Part shown: piece by piece, positions 46,355 to 59,100 of the stretch
Numbering within the stretch: the first letter of the stretch is position 1
Layout of the letters: the number at the start of each line of letters is the position of its first letter
Assembly (NCBI GenBank): GCA_029641185.1
Contig: JAPWGK010000001.1
Location: 508,501 to 572,500 of the forward strand
DNA: 64,000 nucleotides
Direction: 5' to 3'
DNA from: Pseudofabraea citricarpa
Lineage: Eukaryota > Ascomycota > Leotiomycetes > Helotiales > Dermateaceae
Position numbers and translations under genes: made by a program
The notes under the pieces: generated by a model
Seen by the model: the letters and a program-made list of their open reading frames with translations, nothing else
The model's database searches: none
What the model was told of the DNA's origin: nothing

Positions 46355-48110
46355 ATGCTTTCAAACCGCGGAATAAAGAACGTGGCAAATCTAGACCAAA
46401 AATGGCGTTTTGCTCCCGGTGGAGATAACCGCTACGACAGCGTGACGAACCCTTCTGGGGTTATCTCATTCGCAACTGCAGAAAACGTGCGTGGGAAAGA
46501 ACCAAAACTTCAAAAGATTGTCTACTAAAAAGTATCAGAACTTAGTGCAAGATGAACTGCAACAGTTTGTCAATAAGAATGTACGTTCAAAAGCGGTTGG
46601 ATCTCTTCGATACTTTTCCGCGTGGCAGTGAAAGTGAAGGCATAGATAAGTTATATTAGGAACCATGGGGCTCTATGGCTTATCTATTTTCTGATGTTGT
46701 TTTAAAGTTGGCTTACAACCAGGTAGGTGACGATCCCAACGGAAGCCTTCGCCTACAGGTTCAGCACTGCAGGCGGACCACGTTTTCCCATCGCCATGGC
46801 GAACCATCTCAATGAATACTTTCATCCACATATCCCGATTCAGGCGTATCAAATTGCAACAGCATCTGGTCTCACATCGATCCACACTCTGTTGGCCCAC
46901 AACCTTGGAGATCCAGGCGATGGCGTTCTCGTCAGTCGACCAATTTATGGTCGCTTCGAGCTAGATTTTGGTAACACGGCAAATCTTGAAATTGTGTACG
47001 CCGATATGAACGATATTGATCCTTTTGAAGAACCTGTGGTGGATAATTATGAAAAGGCTCTGGAGAAATCAGTTAGGAACGGAATTGTGATCAGAGCATT
47101 GTTGATTGTCAATCCTCATAATCCACTAGGTGAGTGAGAATTTTGGCTTTGCGGGTATTTGAAATATTTATTAGTGTCATAGGTCGATGTTATCCTGTCT
47201 CCACACTTAGGAAAATCATGGCATTTTGCGAGAGGAACCAGATTCATCTTATTAGTGATGAGGTTTATGCACTTTCGGTATATGATACGAAGTTTAAGGA
47301 TGCTCCAAAGTTTACTTCGGTATTGTCTATTGACCCACAAGGATTAATCAACACGGAGAGAGTACATGTTTTGTATGGAATGAGTAAGGCAAGTTATATC
47401 TATTTATTAAAAACTCCTTCATTCTTCACCTCGCTTCGAAGCACCAGCTAATGTAGAAATCTTCTTACATAGGACTTTGCAGCAGCTGGCCTTCGTCTTG
47501 GCAGCCTTATAACTAATAATCTCACCCTCAAAAAATCCATCATGGCTGATATGCGATTCCATAACCCCTCCGGTATATCCATAGCCATCGGGACCGCTAT
47601 CCTCGAAAATCGAGATTTTGTCGCTTCATTTATCACGCTCAGTCGAGAAAGACTAAGTGCATGCCATGCATACACGACTGGTCGACTTGACAAGGCTGGC
47701 ATCATCTATCATCAAGAAAGGCAAGTACAGCCTATACATTACGGTAAAATATAAAAGAAAAATAAAAGAAACTAACCTGGAATAACGGAATGATAGTAAT
47801 GCGGGATTGTTCCTCTACGTCGATTTAAGCCCCTGGCTAAACGAGAAAGAAGAGGAACCAGAATTTGAACTCGCCCAGAGACTGTTGGATGCTGGCGTAG
47901 GTGTGCATCCTTGCGAGGAACATGACGAACGAAAGGGATGGTTTCGCTTAGTTTTCAGTTTGCAGAGGGATGTTTTGGAGGTTGGATTGGATAGGTGAGA
48001 TTTAGTTTTACTCTTTCCCGTGAACATGAGACTTGATGGCTAGAATTTAGTACTAATCTCGTTGGAGTTGTAGATTAATTCAGTCGCTTAGCGTGACGAG
48101 GACGACTTAG
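46355..48110 (+). CDS. PLP-dependent aminotransferase, ACC-synthase-like
   Basis: Seven exons give 421 residues: 46355-46486, 46539-46580, 46727-47129, 47183-47388, 47473-47720, 47797-47994 and 48074-48110. Fold-type I class I/II features run in order: AENNLVQDEL, HLNEYFHP, SGLTSIHTLLAHNLGDPGD, VNPHNPLG, ISDEVYA, and YGMSK with DFAAAGLRLG, placing the PLP-binding lysine at residue 261, the last codon of exon 4. SNAGLFLYVDLSPW matches the C-terminal domain of 1-aminocyclopropane-1-carboxylate synthase-like proteins. Two introns, 47389-47472 and 47721-47796, use GC donors (AG|GCAAGT). The last short exon restores a usual C-terminus. Fungal members are often in secondary metabolism; ACC synthase activity itself is not assured. 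Confidence 0.88.
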
Positions 48111-48479
48111 TATTTGAAATTATAGAGAGCGAATAGACAATAAACGAGACACTCGGTTTGGCTTTTTACAGCTCACTTAAACGTCTTTAAAGATAAACAG
48201 CTTTGTCGTCTACTGTATTGCGTGTGAAAGTACTTATATGACAAATATAGCCCCCAAGACTTTTAAACCGAACTCCGAACGCCCGGTCCGGGCACCTTGT
48301 GAGCTATAGCTCCCGATGCGGAAGCTCCCTGTTTCACCCCACATCGCCTGCGATAAGAGCAGATCCCCAGCTTCCTCCCTCCAACAACCATAATAATCCC
48401 AACCATCTTCTTTGATCTGTACATACCCTCATTCAATACCTCGAACCACCATTTTCCAGTTGCCCTAAGACCTCTCATA
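48111..48479. other. Promoter region of the bleomycin hydrolase gene
   Basis: A 369-bp region between tandem genes. It is CT-rich from about 48350 to 48479, as expected for a leader. Nothing else is evident. Confidence 0.5.
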
Positions 48480-50072
48480 ATGGGTGCGAATAACTCCAAA
48501 GAATCTCAGCCGGCTCTGGTCAACGAGAAGCTTCTTATCGAGCGACTCAGAGATATGGAGTTGGAGGAGCAGCGCCATAAAGCCTTGTCCGAGTACATAC
48601 ACATCGAGGAAAGCGACGTAGACTTTACATATAGACACACGCAGTCGGCACTATCATCTGCAGATATTGGAGACTGGGAACACTCACTGCTACAAGATCC
48701 CAAGAACAGGTAATAAGCCAGCCAAAGCAGACTTCCCCGAGTACCCCGCTAATCATGGTTGTTGACCAGACTGGCCCTCACAGCGTTGAGTTCGGCAGAC
48801 CCAAAGACGGTTCTCACATCGCGCTCGACCAAGATCGGAGACCCGCAGATTTTTAATGTCAAGATCCCGTTCGAGGGTGCTCCCATCACGAACCAGCGTT
48901 CCTCGGGCCGCTGCTGGCTCTTCGCTTCTACGAATGTATTCCGTGTAGCTCTCATGAAGCGTCATAACCTTGCGGCTTTCGAACTCTCCCAAGCCTACCT
49001 CTTCTTCTACGATAAACTCGAGAAGGCGAACTTCTTCCTCGAACAAATCCTGGATACCGTGGAGACGGATCTCGATAGCAGACTGATCGAGACTCTCATG
49101 TCAAGCCCTGTTGGAGATGGTGGTCAATGGGATATGGTTTATAACTTGGTCGACAAATATGGACTTGTACCTCAGGTCCTATATCCCGATAGCTTTAACG
49201 CTTCGTCTTCTTCAGCCATTAATCAACTCATTACCACGAAACTCCGTGAAGATGCTCTCCAGCTGCGCTCGCTGGTAGAATTGTCCCGATGCGGCAAACC
49301 CCAAACAGCATCCATCTCGAGTGTCAAAGAGAAGATGATGAAGGAGATCCACCTAATTCTCACCTTGACACTTGGCCCACCCCCAGCTCCCCATACCGAG
49401 TTTACCTGGAACTACCTGGACAAGAACAACGTCGCTTGCGAGATCAAGACGACGCCTGTAGATTTTGCTAAGGAATTGTCGACTCCCAAGTCGATCCGGA
49501 TCACCAACTCCACTGTACACTCTATGTTCAGTCTCGTCAACGATCCTCGCAACCCATACAACACACTGCTGACTGTGGGCCGACTCGGCAACATCGTCGG
49601 CGGCCGTCCGATCACATACGTAAACGTGCCCATGTCGACGATGAAAGCGGCCGCCATCGGGATGCTCAAAGCCGGCCTGCCCATCTTCTTCGGATGTGAC
49701 GTAGGTAAATACTCGAATCGTGAGGGCATCATGGATCTCGATCTGATTGACTACGAACTGGGTTTTAACGTGCGTCTGGGTATGAGCAAAGCCCAGCGTT
49801 TGATGACGGGCGAGAGTGCCATGACGCATGCTATGGTCCTCACTGCTGTGCACCTCAACGAGAAGGGAGAGCCTGTCCGATGGCGCGTCCAGAACTCGTG
49901 GGGTGAAGCTGCTGGGGAGCAGGGCTGGTTCGTCATGAGCGATAAGTGGATGGATCAGTTTACCTATCAGGTTGTGGTGGAACCGAGGTTTGTGAGCAAG
50001 GAGGTCAGGGACGTGTTGGATACCAAGCCTTTGGAACTTCCACTTTGGGATCCTATGGGTGCTCTGGCTTGA
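48480..50072 (+). CDS. LAP3: Bleomycin hydrolase-type cysteine aminopeptidase (Lap3/Gal6)
   Basis: Two exons, 48480-48709 and 48770-50072, with a 60-bp intron, give 510 residues. This peptidase C1B enzyme forms a hexameric barrel in the cytosol and trims peptides, homocysteine thiolactone and bleomycin. Catalytic residues are visible: Gln119 and Cys125 in NQRSSGRCW, His430 in THAM and Asn452 in QNSWG. The FELSQAYLFFYDKLEKANF and LGNIVGG segments and the C-terminal LPLWDPMGALA match the yeast enzyme closely. The yeast precursor ends in one further lysine that is self-cleaved; here the chain ends at Ala. The N-terminus MGANNSK fits an N-myristoylation site (Gly2, Ser6), unlike yeast Lap3. Confidence 0.96.
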
Positions 50073-53000
50073 TTCTCTTCTTTGGGTTGTGTCTTTTGAT
50101 GCCTTCTTTTGCTTTAGGGTTGATGATTATATTAGATATTATGATGATGAGATGATAAGAATAGCTAGCTAGCTCTTGAGATATATACTTTGCACCGAAT
50201 TCGCTTGAAGAGAAGGCTGTTTGATAAATCGAGAATATACTTCTGACCAAACTTTTGTTCATTTGACCGCGGGTGGTTTGAATATAATAATAACCTTATG
50301 TGTGAAGTTCCTCATCCACTAATCGCGATGTAATTATCCTGGGATATCCAAGGTCTGGTGGCCTTCTACGTCTAGGTACCTTGCCACACTCAACTAACTA
50401 TCTCTCTTCTTCTGCATAGCGAACACCACCCATTTCTACTATCAAACTACTGACATAGTACGGCCTTAGGAGCACGGATTCATGTTCCTATGAAATCTAA
50501 CTATAACAGTCAGTACAAGGGGACAAATTCGAGAATCGATAGTGTCAATGATAAATATACTTCATCTACACACAACTATTCTGCAACTCGCCCTTTCATC
50601 GAAAAGAATCCTCTCATGCAGAGTCCAAGATGCGGTTCAGCAAGCGAGGTATCCATAGCTCGCAGAGTAATTACGCATCTCCAAAACCATACTTCAAGGT
50701 AATTTGCTGTGTAATTTCCAATCCATCTCTAAAGCTCACGTCTCTCCGGAATTTTTTTTTCGTCTTTGATTCAGCGATCGATTAGTGATTGATGGCAGTT
50801 TAGCTTAAAACTTGAGCCTATTCCAACTACTGGCAACGGCGGGACACGACACGTCTGCCGCATCTTAACTTTATATGAGAATCCCAAAACCATCTAAATT
50901 TCGTACAGAGAATGTACTCTTAGCAAGACGAGAGAAAGTTGATGAGAAGAAAGACATAAACGCTGATGCCACGGACAGCGGAGCAAACGAAGACCAAGTC
51001 GATGCGGAAAGAGGGGCCGGGAAGAGAAACTAAGCCTGTTTTCTTTCCGGACTTCTTGAGAGGCTGAGCCCGGTATCTCAATCATCAGAGGTTATCTACC
51101 GCTGCGTGGCCCACAAGGGATTGCATATCTCGAGAATAAGGCCGACAATTCATTTCGCATGCAAGTGAAATATCACGTCGCTAGATTAAGCTCAAAGGAC
51201 TTCCTCCGAGCTTCAGAAATATAACTGCAGTACAATTGCAATGCGCTTCTCGTGGATACAATACGAATTTGGAGACAAGCGATAGCTACTGCAGACTCGT
51301 CGCGAGATCATGAGATACATGGCTAGTATAATGCGTGGGAGTATTATTTGATATCGCAGAGGGAGTTTTACTAGGATGGTTAAGCGATCGATTAAGTATC
51401 CCTCAGCTACGGTAGAGAAGGAGACAATCGAAGGTATTGAACATCATCGACGAAGGGATCAGTCACTCGAACACAATCTATTCTATTCTACTCATATGTT
51501 TCGATGCTATGAGTACTTAAGCTACAGTAAAATGCATCAAGCATCGAGCAAGCCTAATCTCACTAGTTGAAATACTGCCGAAGAGGAAATTCAGAAGTTG
51601 ACTCTTTGAATAAGAGGTAAACTCGAGAGAAAGTGTACTGCAGTGGACTCAGCTTGAGTGGGGTTTGTTAAGGAGCTGCACGTTGCACAGAAACGAATCC
51701 ACCACTTGACCTCCTGCTAACTCTTATGAAGTTCCACCCGCGCACACTGTGAACGCGTATTCAAAAAAAATATCCAGGGAAAAATGCCACTTGACATGCA
51801 TGTGATCAGATTTCATCAGAAGGAAGTAATCTGCTAGGCGTGGCGGAAACATGATCTGGATGCTACCCAAGTGCTACAGTGCAAACAAGGTTTTGAACTT
51901 GGATGCAAGTTTCCGAATTTGTGTTTGGATGTGGTTGCAAGGCATTCTAACCGGGAAGATGCGAAAACCAATCCTTGAATTATGAAAGGAATAATCCGGA
52001 TCTATAGCACTTGCTCATCCAACGTTCGATAAGAGAGACATGTACGCCTTGGACTCTGCTTGAAAGAGAATGAAAATGTGCTATTTCGACAGGTGGTGAT
52101 GCGTGTAGAATCACTACAGTTCTGGATCTTGAAGACTATCGGATCTCGGATGCAACCATGGAATAGCGTTGACGGTGGAATAAGCCATTTTCGTATTTGT
52201 TATTCAACAGTATCATACCTCTAGACATGCTGCTTATATACCGCCCAGCCTCCCAAATCCCAGATGCAGGAAATGCAACGTCAATCAAGGCTTCACCGTG
52301 AATCGACTTGGTCGTGAACGCTGAGGCCAACGGGACCTGTCTCAGAGGCATGTGGAGACTTCTCCGCCTGGCATGGAGCTTGGCGCTGCGGGACTTGGCT
52401 TCCCTGACACCCGCTGGCCGAGAGGGGCCGTCCGAGGCTCCGACTCAAAAAAGAGGGTGCGGCGGTGGCAGAGCTGCGTTGCCATGGGTTACTGGCGATC
52501 CCCCTTTCCTGTTCCCGAGACATCTTTCTTCACGGCCCAGCCTCTCGTCTTTTGTGTTCTTGCGGCAGTTCGTATCGCAGAGCTTCAAGAGCTGTGAAGG
52601 TTTGATGATAAAACATCGAACTCTATGCTCACCAGCCTCTGAGTTTTCGGTAGCCTTCATGAATCGCAAGCTTTGCACCATGATCCATCGGTGTGCATGT
52701 GAAAAATGACACGGGCGGGAGCTCACTGCATATGGGGCGCCATGGAACCCAATGGTGGCTATCCACGACGAGATGCTGCATCGGCCAGTCAGTCCAGCCA
52801 CCCTGCAAGAAGAGCTGGAGATGGTGGGCACTGGGCACTGGCAATTGGTGAAAAGTTGACAATGGCCATGGAGCAATTGGACGAGTGGTGCCCGAGAAGC
52901 GCTGGATGTTGGGCTGGCTGTGTCTCTTCTTGTCTCTTGCTTGTCAGCTCGATCGCTCGCCGTGCAAAGGCGATCTCGAGACAGCTCAGTTCAGCTCCAC

Positions 53001-53254
53001 CAACGCGCAGTAGTTGCATGTGCAGCATAAACGAAATTCAATATTGAGCACCCACCAGCCCAGGCACAAGAAGACGAAAAAATTAGTAGTTGCAGAGACG
53101 TCGAGGAGGACGAGGTTTGAGTGAGGTCCATATTGCACAAAATCAGTAATAACAACGCAAGAACCTGGTGCTGGTGCTGGCTTGCACGTGAGACCCCGCT
53201 AGTGGAGAGAGCTCGCTTTAGCGCTTGTAAACAAATAACAGAGCTCGAGCCCGA
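50073..53254. other. 3.2-kb gene-free region upstream of hex1
   Basis: Several short frames occur (50490-50702, 51376-51570, 52308-52709, 52445-52876 minus) but none has family features, codon bias or introns that extend it. Base composition rises in GC from about 52300. It may contain upstream control elements of hex1, a highly expressed gene in most species, but I cannot point to a site. Confidence 0.5.
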
Positions 53255-54378
53255 ATATTAATATCCCCTCCCCCTGTCTCGCCCGCCCTCCTTCTTCCAT
53301 TCCTCTCCTCCACACATTCACATCTCTCACATCTTCAACTTCACCACCTCCCGACCCTCATCTTCTGCCTCAATTGAAAGACAAGAGTCAAGAAGCGTAG
53401 ACACACGCTCTCTTCCCTCCTCTTCTTTCAAACAAGAAGCAAGAGACCCCTTCTTGTCTTCCTTTCGGCGAGTCGAAAGGCATTCGAGAAGAGTTTCTCT
53501 CGCACCAGACAATCGTCAACCTGGACTTTGACGCCCGAGTTCCGATTCCCTTCAGTGTCTTCCCGTCGTCGTATCGAAGCGACGCCGCCCAAGAAACAAC
53601 CACTCTCACCGAGACTCACATCGAGGGTGAGATCCAGCTTCCCCCAGGACAAGAGCGCCTCGGACGGGAAGGTCAATACTCTTCTTTCTCTGCCTCCGGC
53701 AAAGTTCCTCCTCGGAGAGACGAGAGAGAGCAGTGGGTTGAGGAAGAGGTTCACATCCGCGAAGAAGATCATCACCACCGTCCGAGCCGCCGAGAAGATA
53801 TCTACGTGAGAGAAGAATACGTGCGAGACGACCACAGGTTAGTTCTGACAATCCCCTCGATCCAATTGTGCTGTTATCGCTGCCATGGTGCTTGCGGGCG
53901 ATTGATCTGGTAATGCTATCACAAAGTTGTGAAAGTCGAAATACGAGATCTTGGCCAACGGGGTCTCCTGAACGGGTCTCCTGAGCTGACCCCCATGTCC
54001 AATTACGTTTTTGCTTTTTCCATCTGTTGACACAACAACAACAACTCTCGGACTCCAACTTCACCGACTTTCTTCCATTATTAACTTCTCTCCTGCAGAC
54101 CTGATCACAGACCAGATCATAGACACACAACAACACACATCGACGTCGAGCTTCCCCACCACGGTCGTCGACAATATCAAGCCGAAGTCACAGCTGATAC
54201 ACACGTTGCCCTGCCACGTCACCGCCAACAACACTTCGACACAGAGATCGACAACACTGAACGCGCTTACCGGTCCCGTTTCCAGCCAGGCTACCAAGAA
54301 CAAGTCCGAGTCACCCAGACCCAGCAGACAATAGACCCACCCCGAAGCGCTCATACCAACCAATCCAATCAATCCAAG
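53255..54378 (+). promoter_or_regulatory. hex1 promoter and spliced AUG-free, in-frame 5' leader
   Basis: A TATA-like ATATTAATAT at 53255-53264 is followed by a pyrimidine tract to about 53345. The leader has an intron at 53838-54098 (gttagt donor, ctgcag acceptor). After the stop TAG at 53398-53400, the spliced frame stays open for 239 codons and joins the hex1 ATG in frame, yet contains no ATG at all. Its last part is protein-like: EEEVHIREEDHHHRPSRR, then RSRFQPGYQEQVRVTQTQ. Extended Hex1/HexA forms with charged N-termini exist in other fungi. A CTG at 53521 has A at -3 and G at +4 and could start a 408-residue form. Whether it is used is unknown. Confidence 0.6.
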
Positions 54379-55145
54379 ATGGGTTACTACGATGAAGATG
54401 GTAAGTTATTATCACTCCTTTTCCCTTCCTTCTCTTCTCTTCAACAATCATCAACAATAACTAATGTCTGATCCATCTGAGTCAGGTCACTACCACTCTT
54501 TCCGTCATGGAGCCCACAAGGTAGCTGAGCGTATCCTTCACCCTATTCATGGAGGTCATTCCCACTCACATCATCATGAGGATATTGACATCTCTGTCCA
54601 CTCCGAGGCTCCTGCTCCCCGTCGCGCTATAGCCACGACCACAGCTCCTCCTAACACTGTCACCATCCCAACCCACCACATCCGCCTTGGTGATCTCTTG
54701 ATCCTCCAAGGTCGCCCTTGCCAGGTCATCCGAATCAGCACCTCGTCTGCCACGGGTCAACACCGTTACCTCGGTGTGGACCTCTTCACCAAGCAATTGC
54801 ATGAAGAGTCTTCCTTCGTCTCGAACCCAAGCCCTTCCGTCGTTGTCCAGACCATGCTCGGACCTGTCTTCAAGCAATACCGTGTTCTTGACCTCCAAGA
54901 TGGAACTGGTAAGTCATAATGAGCTGAGCCTCTATGGGTCAAGATTACTAACTGCTGCAGTCGTTGCCATGACCGAGACCGGTGATGTCAAGCACAACCT
55001 CCCTGTCATTGACCAATCTAACCTATGGACTCGTCTCACTGACGCTTTTGACACTGGTCGTGGAAGCGTCCGAGTCTTGGTCATCAATGACAATGGCCGC
55101 GAGCTCGCTGTCGACCTCAAGGTCGTCCACGGCTCTCGTCTATAA
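54379..55145 (+). CDS. hex1: Woronin body major protein Hex1
   Basis: Three exons, 54379-54400, 54486-54908 and 54961-55145, give 209 residues starting MGYYDEDG. Hex1 self-assembles into the crystalline core of the Woronin body, which plugs septal pores after wounding. The fold is eIF5A-like: LGDLLILQGRPCQVIRIS and ATGQHRYLGVDLFT form the N-terminal SH3-like domain, and VVAMTETGDVKHNLPVIDQ with VRVLVINDNGRELAVDLKV the second domain. The C-terminal Ser-Arg-Leu is a peroxisome-targeting PTS1, fitting biogenesis from peroxisomes. A His-rich insert (HGGHSHSHHHEDID) lies in the variable N-terminal region. The gene is specific to Pezizomycotina and fixes the taxonomy of the window. Confidence 0.97.
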
Positions 55146-56119
55146 GCTGTCCATTGCTTTCATGAACCTCCCTGTGGTCCTTGTCCATAGCATCCTAATC
55201 TCGAATTTTACAAACATGGGGGAAAGAAGGAGTTGAAATTGTTTCAGGAAGATTGAATAATGACGGAAGGCGCGAACACTTTGAATGGTGCTCTTTGATT
55301 TTAAGCATCTGCGAGATGATCTGGTGGACCTGACGACTAGTTGAACTCTCTTGAGCTCCCAATCACATAGTCTCGCTAGGTATTCCGGATTTGCGGTCTC
55401 CGTGTATGTGTAGATAGGATAAGAATGAGAATTGCGAAACCCACCTCGTGTGCCACAGTTCATTTATTTGTGATTCTTGGTCGTTTTGCTGTCCGAGCCT
55501 GCGCTTAGGCGACCTATTAGTAACCCTGTTTCGGATGACTAACTGGGAAACAGAACACAGGTTCCTGGCAGACATCTTCAATAATGTAATCTAAGGACTT
55601 AAGACTTCAATACCAGCCATACCTAGCTATAGTTTGGCTTGTTGTCTTGAAACCCCCACTTGTACTCCTGTTTCTCACTATGACCTATCAACTGGATAAG
55701 ATGATCAATAAGATAGAATGAATTGCACACTTACCATTTCAGATCCTTGTGAAGATACTAATAACTTATGTACATGGTTTGATGCAGCAGTGATTACCTA
55801 CAAATACAAATAGCTAAAGTAGGTACGTGTTTCATGAATGATAATAGATACCTATAGTCATTTGCAGTTAATTCTCTTTGTCGTTTCGTTTGAAGGAGGT
55901 GGAAGGCACGAGATAGCTATGAGTAGTCTCACTTGTTGTTTTTCTATTCTGTCTCCCCTGGCTTTTCTTTCCAGCACTTCTGTTCTTCTGGAATTTTGTG
56001 TTTATGCACTTAGCTCTGATCAGACCACAGCTGGGAAACGGTTCTTGAACTGGCATCTGTTTCCCCTCTTTCGTATTGGGCCGGTTCTATTTCTCCTCTC
56101 TACTTACCTATTTACTTAT
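55146..56119. other. Convergent intergenic region of hex1 and RQC2
   Basis: 3' flanks of two convergent genes. No gene, repeat or stable hairpin is obvious; an open frame at 55838-56404 is the complement of the RQC2 3' end and is not called. Confidence 0.5.
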
Positions 56120-59100
56120 TTACCTCTGCTTCTTACTCCCCTTCCCACCTCTCCCCTTACTCTGTGCACCCTTCGACGCCGCACCCGCCGAGCCCCCAGC
56201 CATCATGACGCGCACCTTACTGACAGGAATGGTATTCGTGATCTCTTCTGGTTTCCAGCCTTTCAGCAGCTCAACTTCTCTCGGCCACATCCTCTCGGTA
56301 TCCTGAGCCTCTCGGTCGAGCTTCCCCTTTGCATCGGCGTCGATCAGCCATCGACCCAGGATCTCCCGTACCGCTTTCCCCTTCTTCTGCGCGCCGGGCT
56401 GTAGCTTGGCTTTGTATTTGTATTTGCCCATTGCAGACCACGGTGCGCAGATGGGTATGGCTTCGAGGATCTCGTCGCCTGCTAGGGGAGTCCCGACGAA
56501 GGAGTCGAGTTGCATGAGGGCTTCTCTTTCATTCTCGTCTTCGTCGTCATCTGCTCCTTCAGCAAGCATTGCTTTACGTGCTTCTTCGTGCTTCTTGGTC
56601 TCTTCTTGGGTTCGCTGATGCTGTGCACGGCGACGTTCTTTTTGGAAGGCTAGCTCTGCTTCTCGTGCTGCTTTGGCCTTGGCTTCTGCTTCGGCTTTTT
56701 CTAGTCCTGCTGCAGAACCAAGGAACGCTTGGGCTGCGAGTCGATCTTCTTCGTCTTGGTCTTTGTACTTCGTGGCGATTTTCTTGGCTTTTGCTTTCTT
56801 TCCGCGTTTTGCAGGAGCAGGGCCTTTGGGTACATCTTTCTTACTCGGTGCCTGTGAGCTTGAGGGTTGTTGTGATGCTACGGATGCAGTTGGCTCTTCA
56901 TCAGATTCTTCGTCGACATCTTCCGTGGCAGGTGAACCTTCATTCAAAGTCAAGTTGTCCATTGTTTGCGTAGGAGGATCGGCCTCGTTTGATGATTGTA
57001 GTAGTGGATTGGAATGAGTAGTTTCTGGCTCGTCTTCACTCTCAGAGTCGTCTTTGACATCATGGACTGAGACTTCGGCATCTGATTGATTTTGGCCCTC
57101 ATCTCCTGAATCAGAATCGTCATCTCTAGAGTCTCTGGTGCCGGATCCATCTACAGGAGCGACGTTTTCTAGCTTCGCAGCAGAATCTTCAAAGACCCTG
57201 TGTTTGTTATGTTTTGCCTTGCTCTCCTCACTGATCTGAAAGACAACACCAAATCCAAGTAGCAATTGTGCAGGCGGCAAAAAGTTCTTCTTTCCGCTCA
57301 CGTTGAATGCACCCAGAGGAAGGAAGTCTCCTGTGGGAGCTGACTTTGATACCTGGTCTGCATTGGCCCACCACGCAGACATGCCAGCTTTGGAATCCCA
57401 AGCATTTGAAGAAGCAACTGCCAATGTCCCAGCTTGGGAGAGAGTAGATGGTGGTATTGGGGCATCAGGCGTTTTGGGGTTGTTCTTGATAACAACAACT
57501 GCTGCGCCCTGGAGATCAGCATGGACATAGATATCGCCCTTCTTTAAATATTTCTTGTAAAGAATCTCATTCTGATGAGAATCTCTCCCACCAAGGACCA
57601 GATAACCATCGGATGAGATGAACCATGTGAACTTCTCAAACCATATTTGGGTTCGCACAGGCCGCAGTACTGCTTTCTCTTGCTTTAGTCCTTTTCTCAA
57701 GTCTTGAGCTATCTTGGCTTCTTGGCTCTTCAGGGCTTTACTGGAAGACTGAAGTGTCTTCTGCTCTTTGTCCGCCGCGGTTCGCTTATGATCGTAATAT
57801 TCGCGTGCGTTACTCCAAGGTGAAATACCAAGGTTGATATCAATTGTTAATCTCTTTTCGTTAAGTTTTTGTTTCGATTGTGGCTTCTTCTTTGCATCTT
57901 CGTCTTCGCTGTCGGAGACATCTGAATCAGTTTCGTAGGCAGAATCGTCATCCGAAACATCTTCCTCTTCCTCATCCAATAACAATGAGATGGTGTTCTC
58001 CTCCAGTTTTAGCGGTAGCTTAATAATCTCTGCCACTGGATTCTTGCGTTTTTGTTCCACCTCGATGAGTCGTCCGATTTCTACCCAGTCCATCCCTTGC
58101 CCAATCAAACCATTAACAGCATCCATGGTTTCCTGTACTCGTTCTACGTTTGCTTCTATGGCACTAGCTTTGCGTACGTTCATCTCTTGTACTTCTTGGA
58201 GTCCCCCTAGTCTCTGAGCCTGATCTTTACGGGCAGCTTCTATTTTCCGCTTCGCCATAGCCTCACGCTCGTGCAAGCGAGACTCCAACTTCTGTCCCTC
58301 GATTGAAGAAAAGAATTCGTCGACAGTCGCATTGAATCCATCAAAGGTGAGAATCGTGGAGCTCGGATCATCTTTGAATTGTCGTAGCAGGAAAGGATGG
58401 AAGTCCTCATACATGAGCCCTTTTCGGCCACTGTCGGGACCGGCTTCTGAGGCATCTTCGCTATTTTTGTTCCTCTTTGCTATGATATATCCCTTCGCAT
58501 TATCCGAACTAGTAATTTCCTGAACTACTCTGCGAGCCTCTTCTAAAGATCGCATCAGATGTTCTATAAGTTCTTCGCTTTGTAAGACTTCGGCAGGCTT
58601 AAGAGCAGAATTAAAATCTGTAACTCGCATAGCATGGTCTACAAGCATTGGTGGATATTCAGTGATTGAAACTGCCAAAGCCTTTCTTAAAAAATCTGTG
58701 GCCTTCTTTTTTGATTTCTTCCCCGCCACGAGTGTATCTTCCCCTCTATCCACTGCCTTCCGAAGCGCATCTTGCAAGCGCTCTTTGGTGAGAGGTGGAA
58801 CACCTCCATAATTCTGTCTATTCTCCAACGAGTATTGTAAGCCTACGCGCAGCTCCTCCTGACCCTCTCCCGGAGCTACGATTCTGAGCAGGGCCAATAC
58901 ATTCAGTTCTCGATCAGTAAGAATGATGTTTCCGCCGGCATAGAATTCCAAGTAAAGCTTATATTGGCCTTCACTAAACTGGAACTCGATTATCCGATCC
59001 GTGCCGACCTGCGAAACTGAAGTAACACGCCGTGTCTTCAGGCATTTCCTCAGCTTTGCGACGAACGGTGTCGGTGCAGCAGCAGTAGCTCGAGAATAGT

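Noticed and set aside
52308..53047. Several frames of 77 to 143 residues upstream of hex1
   Set aside because: Overlapping on both strands, no motifs or conserved composition; more likely GC-rich promoter DNA.
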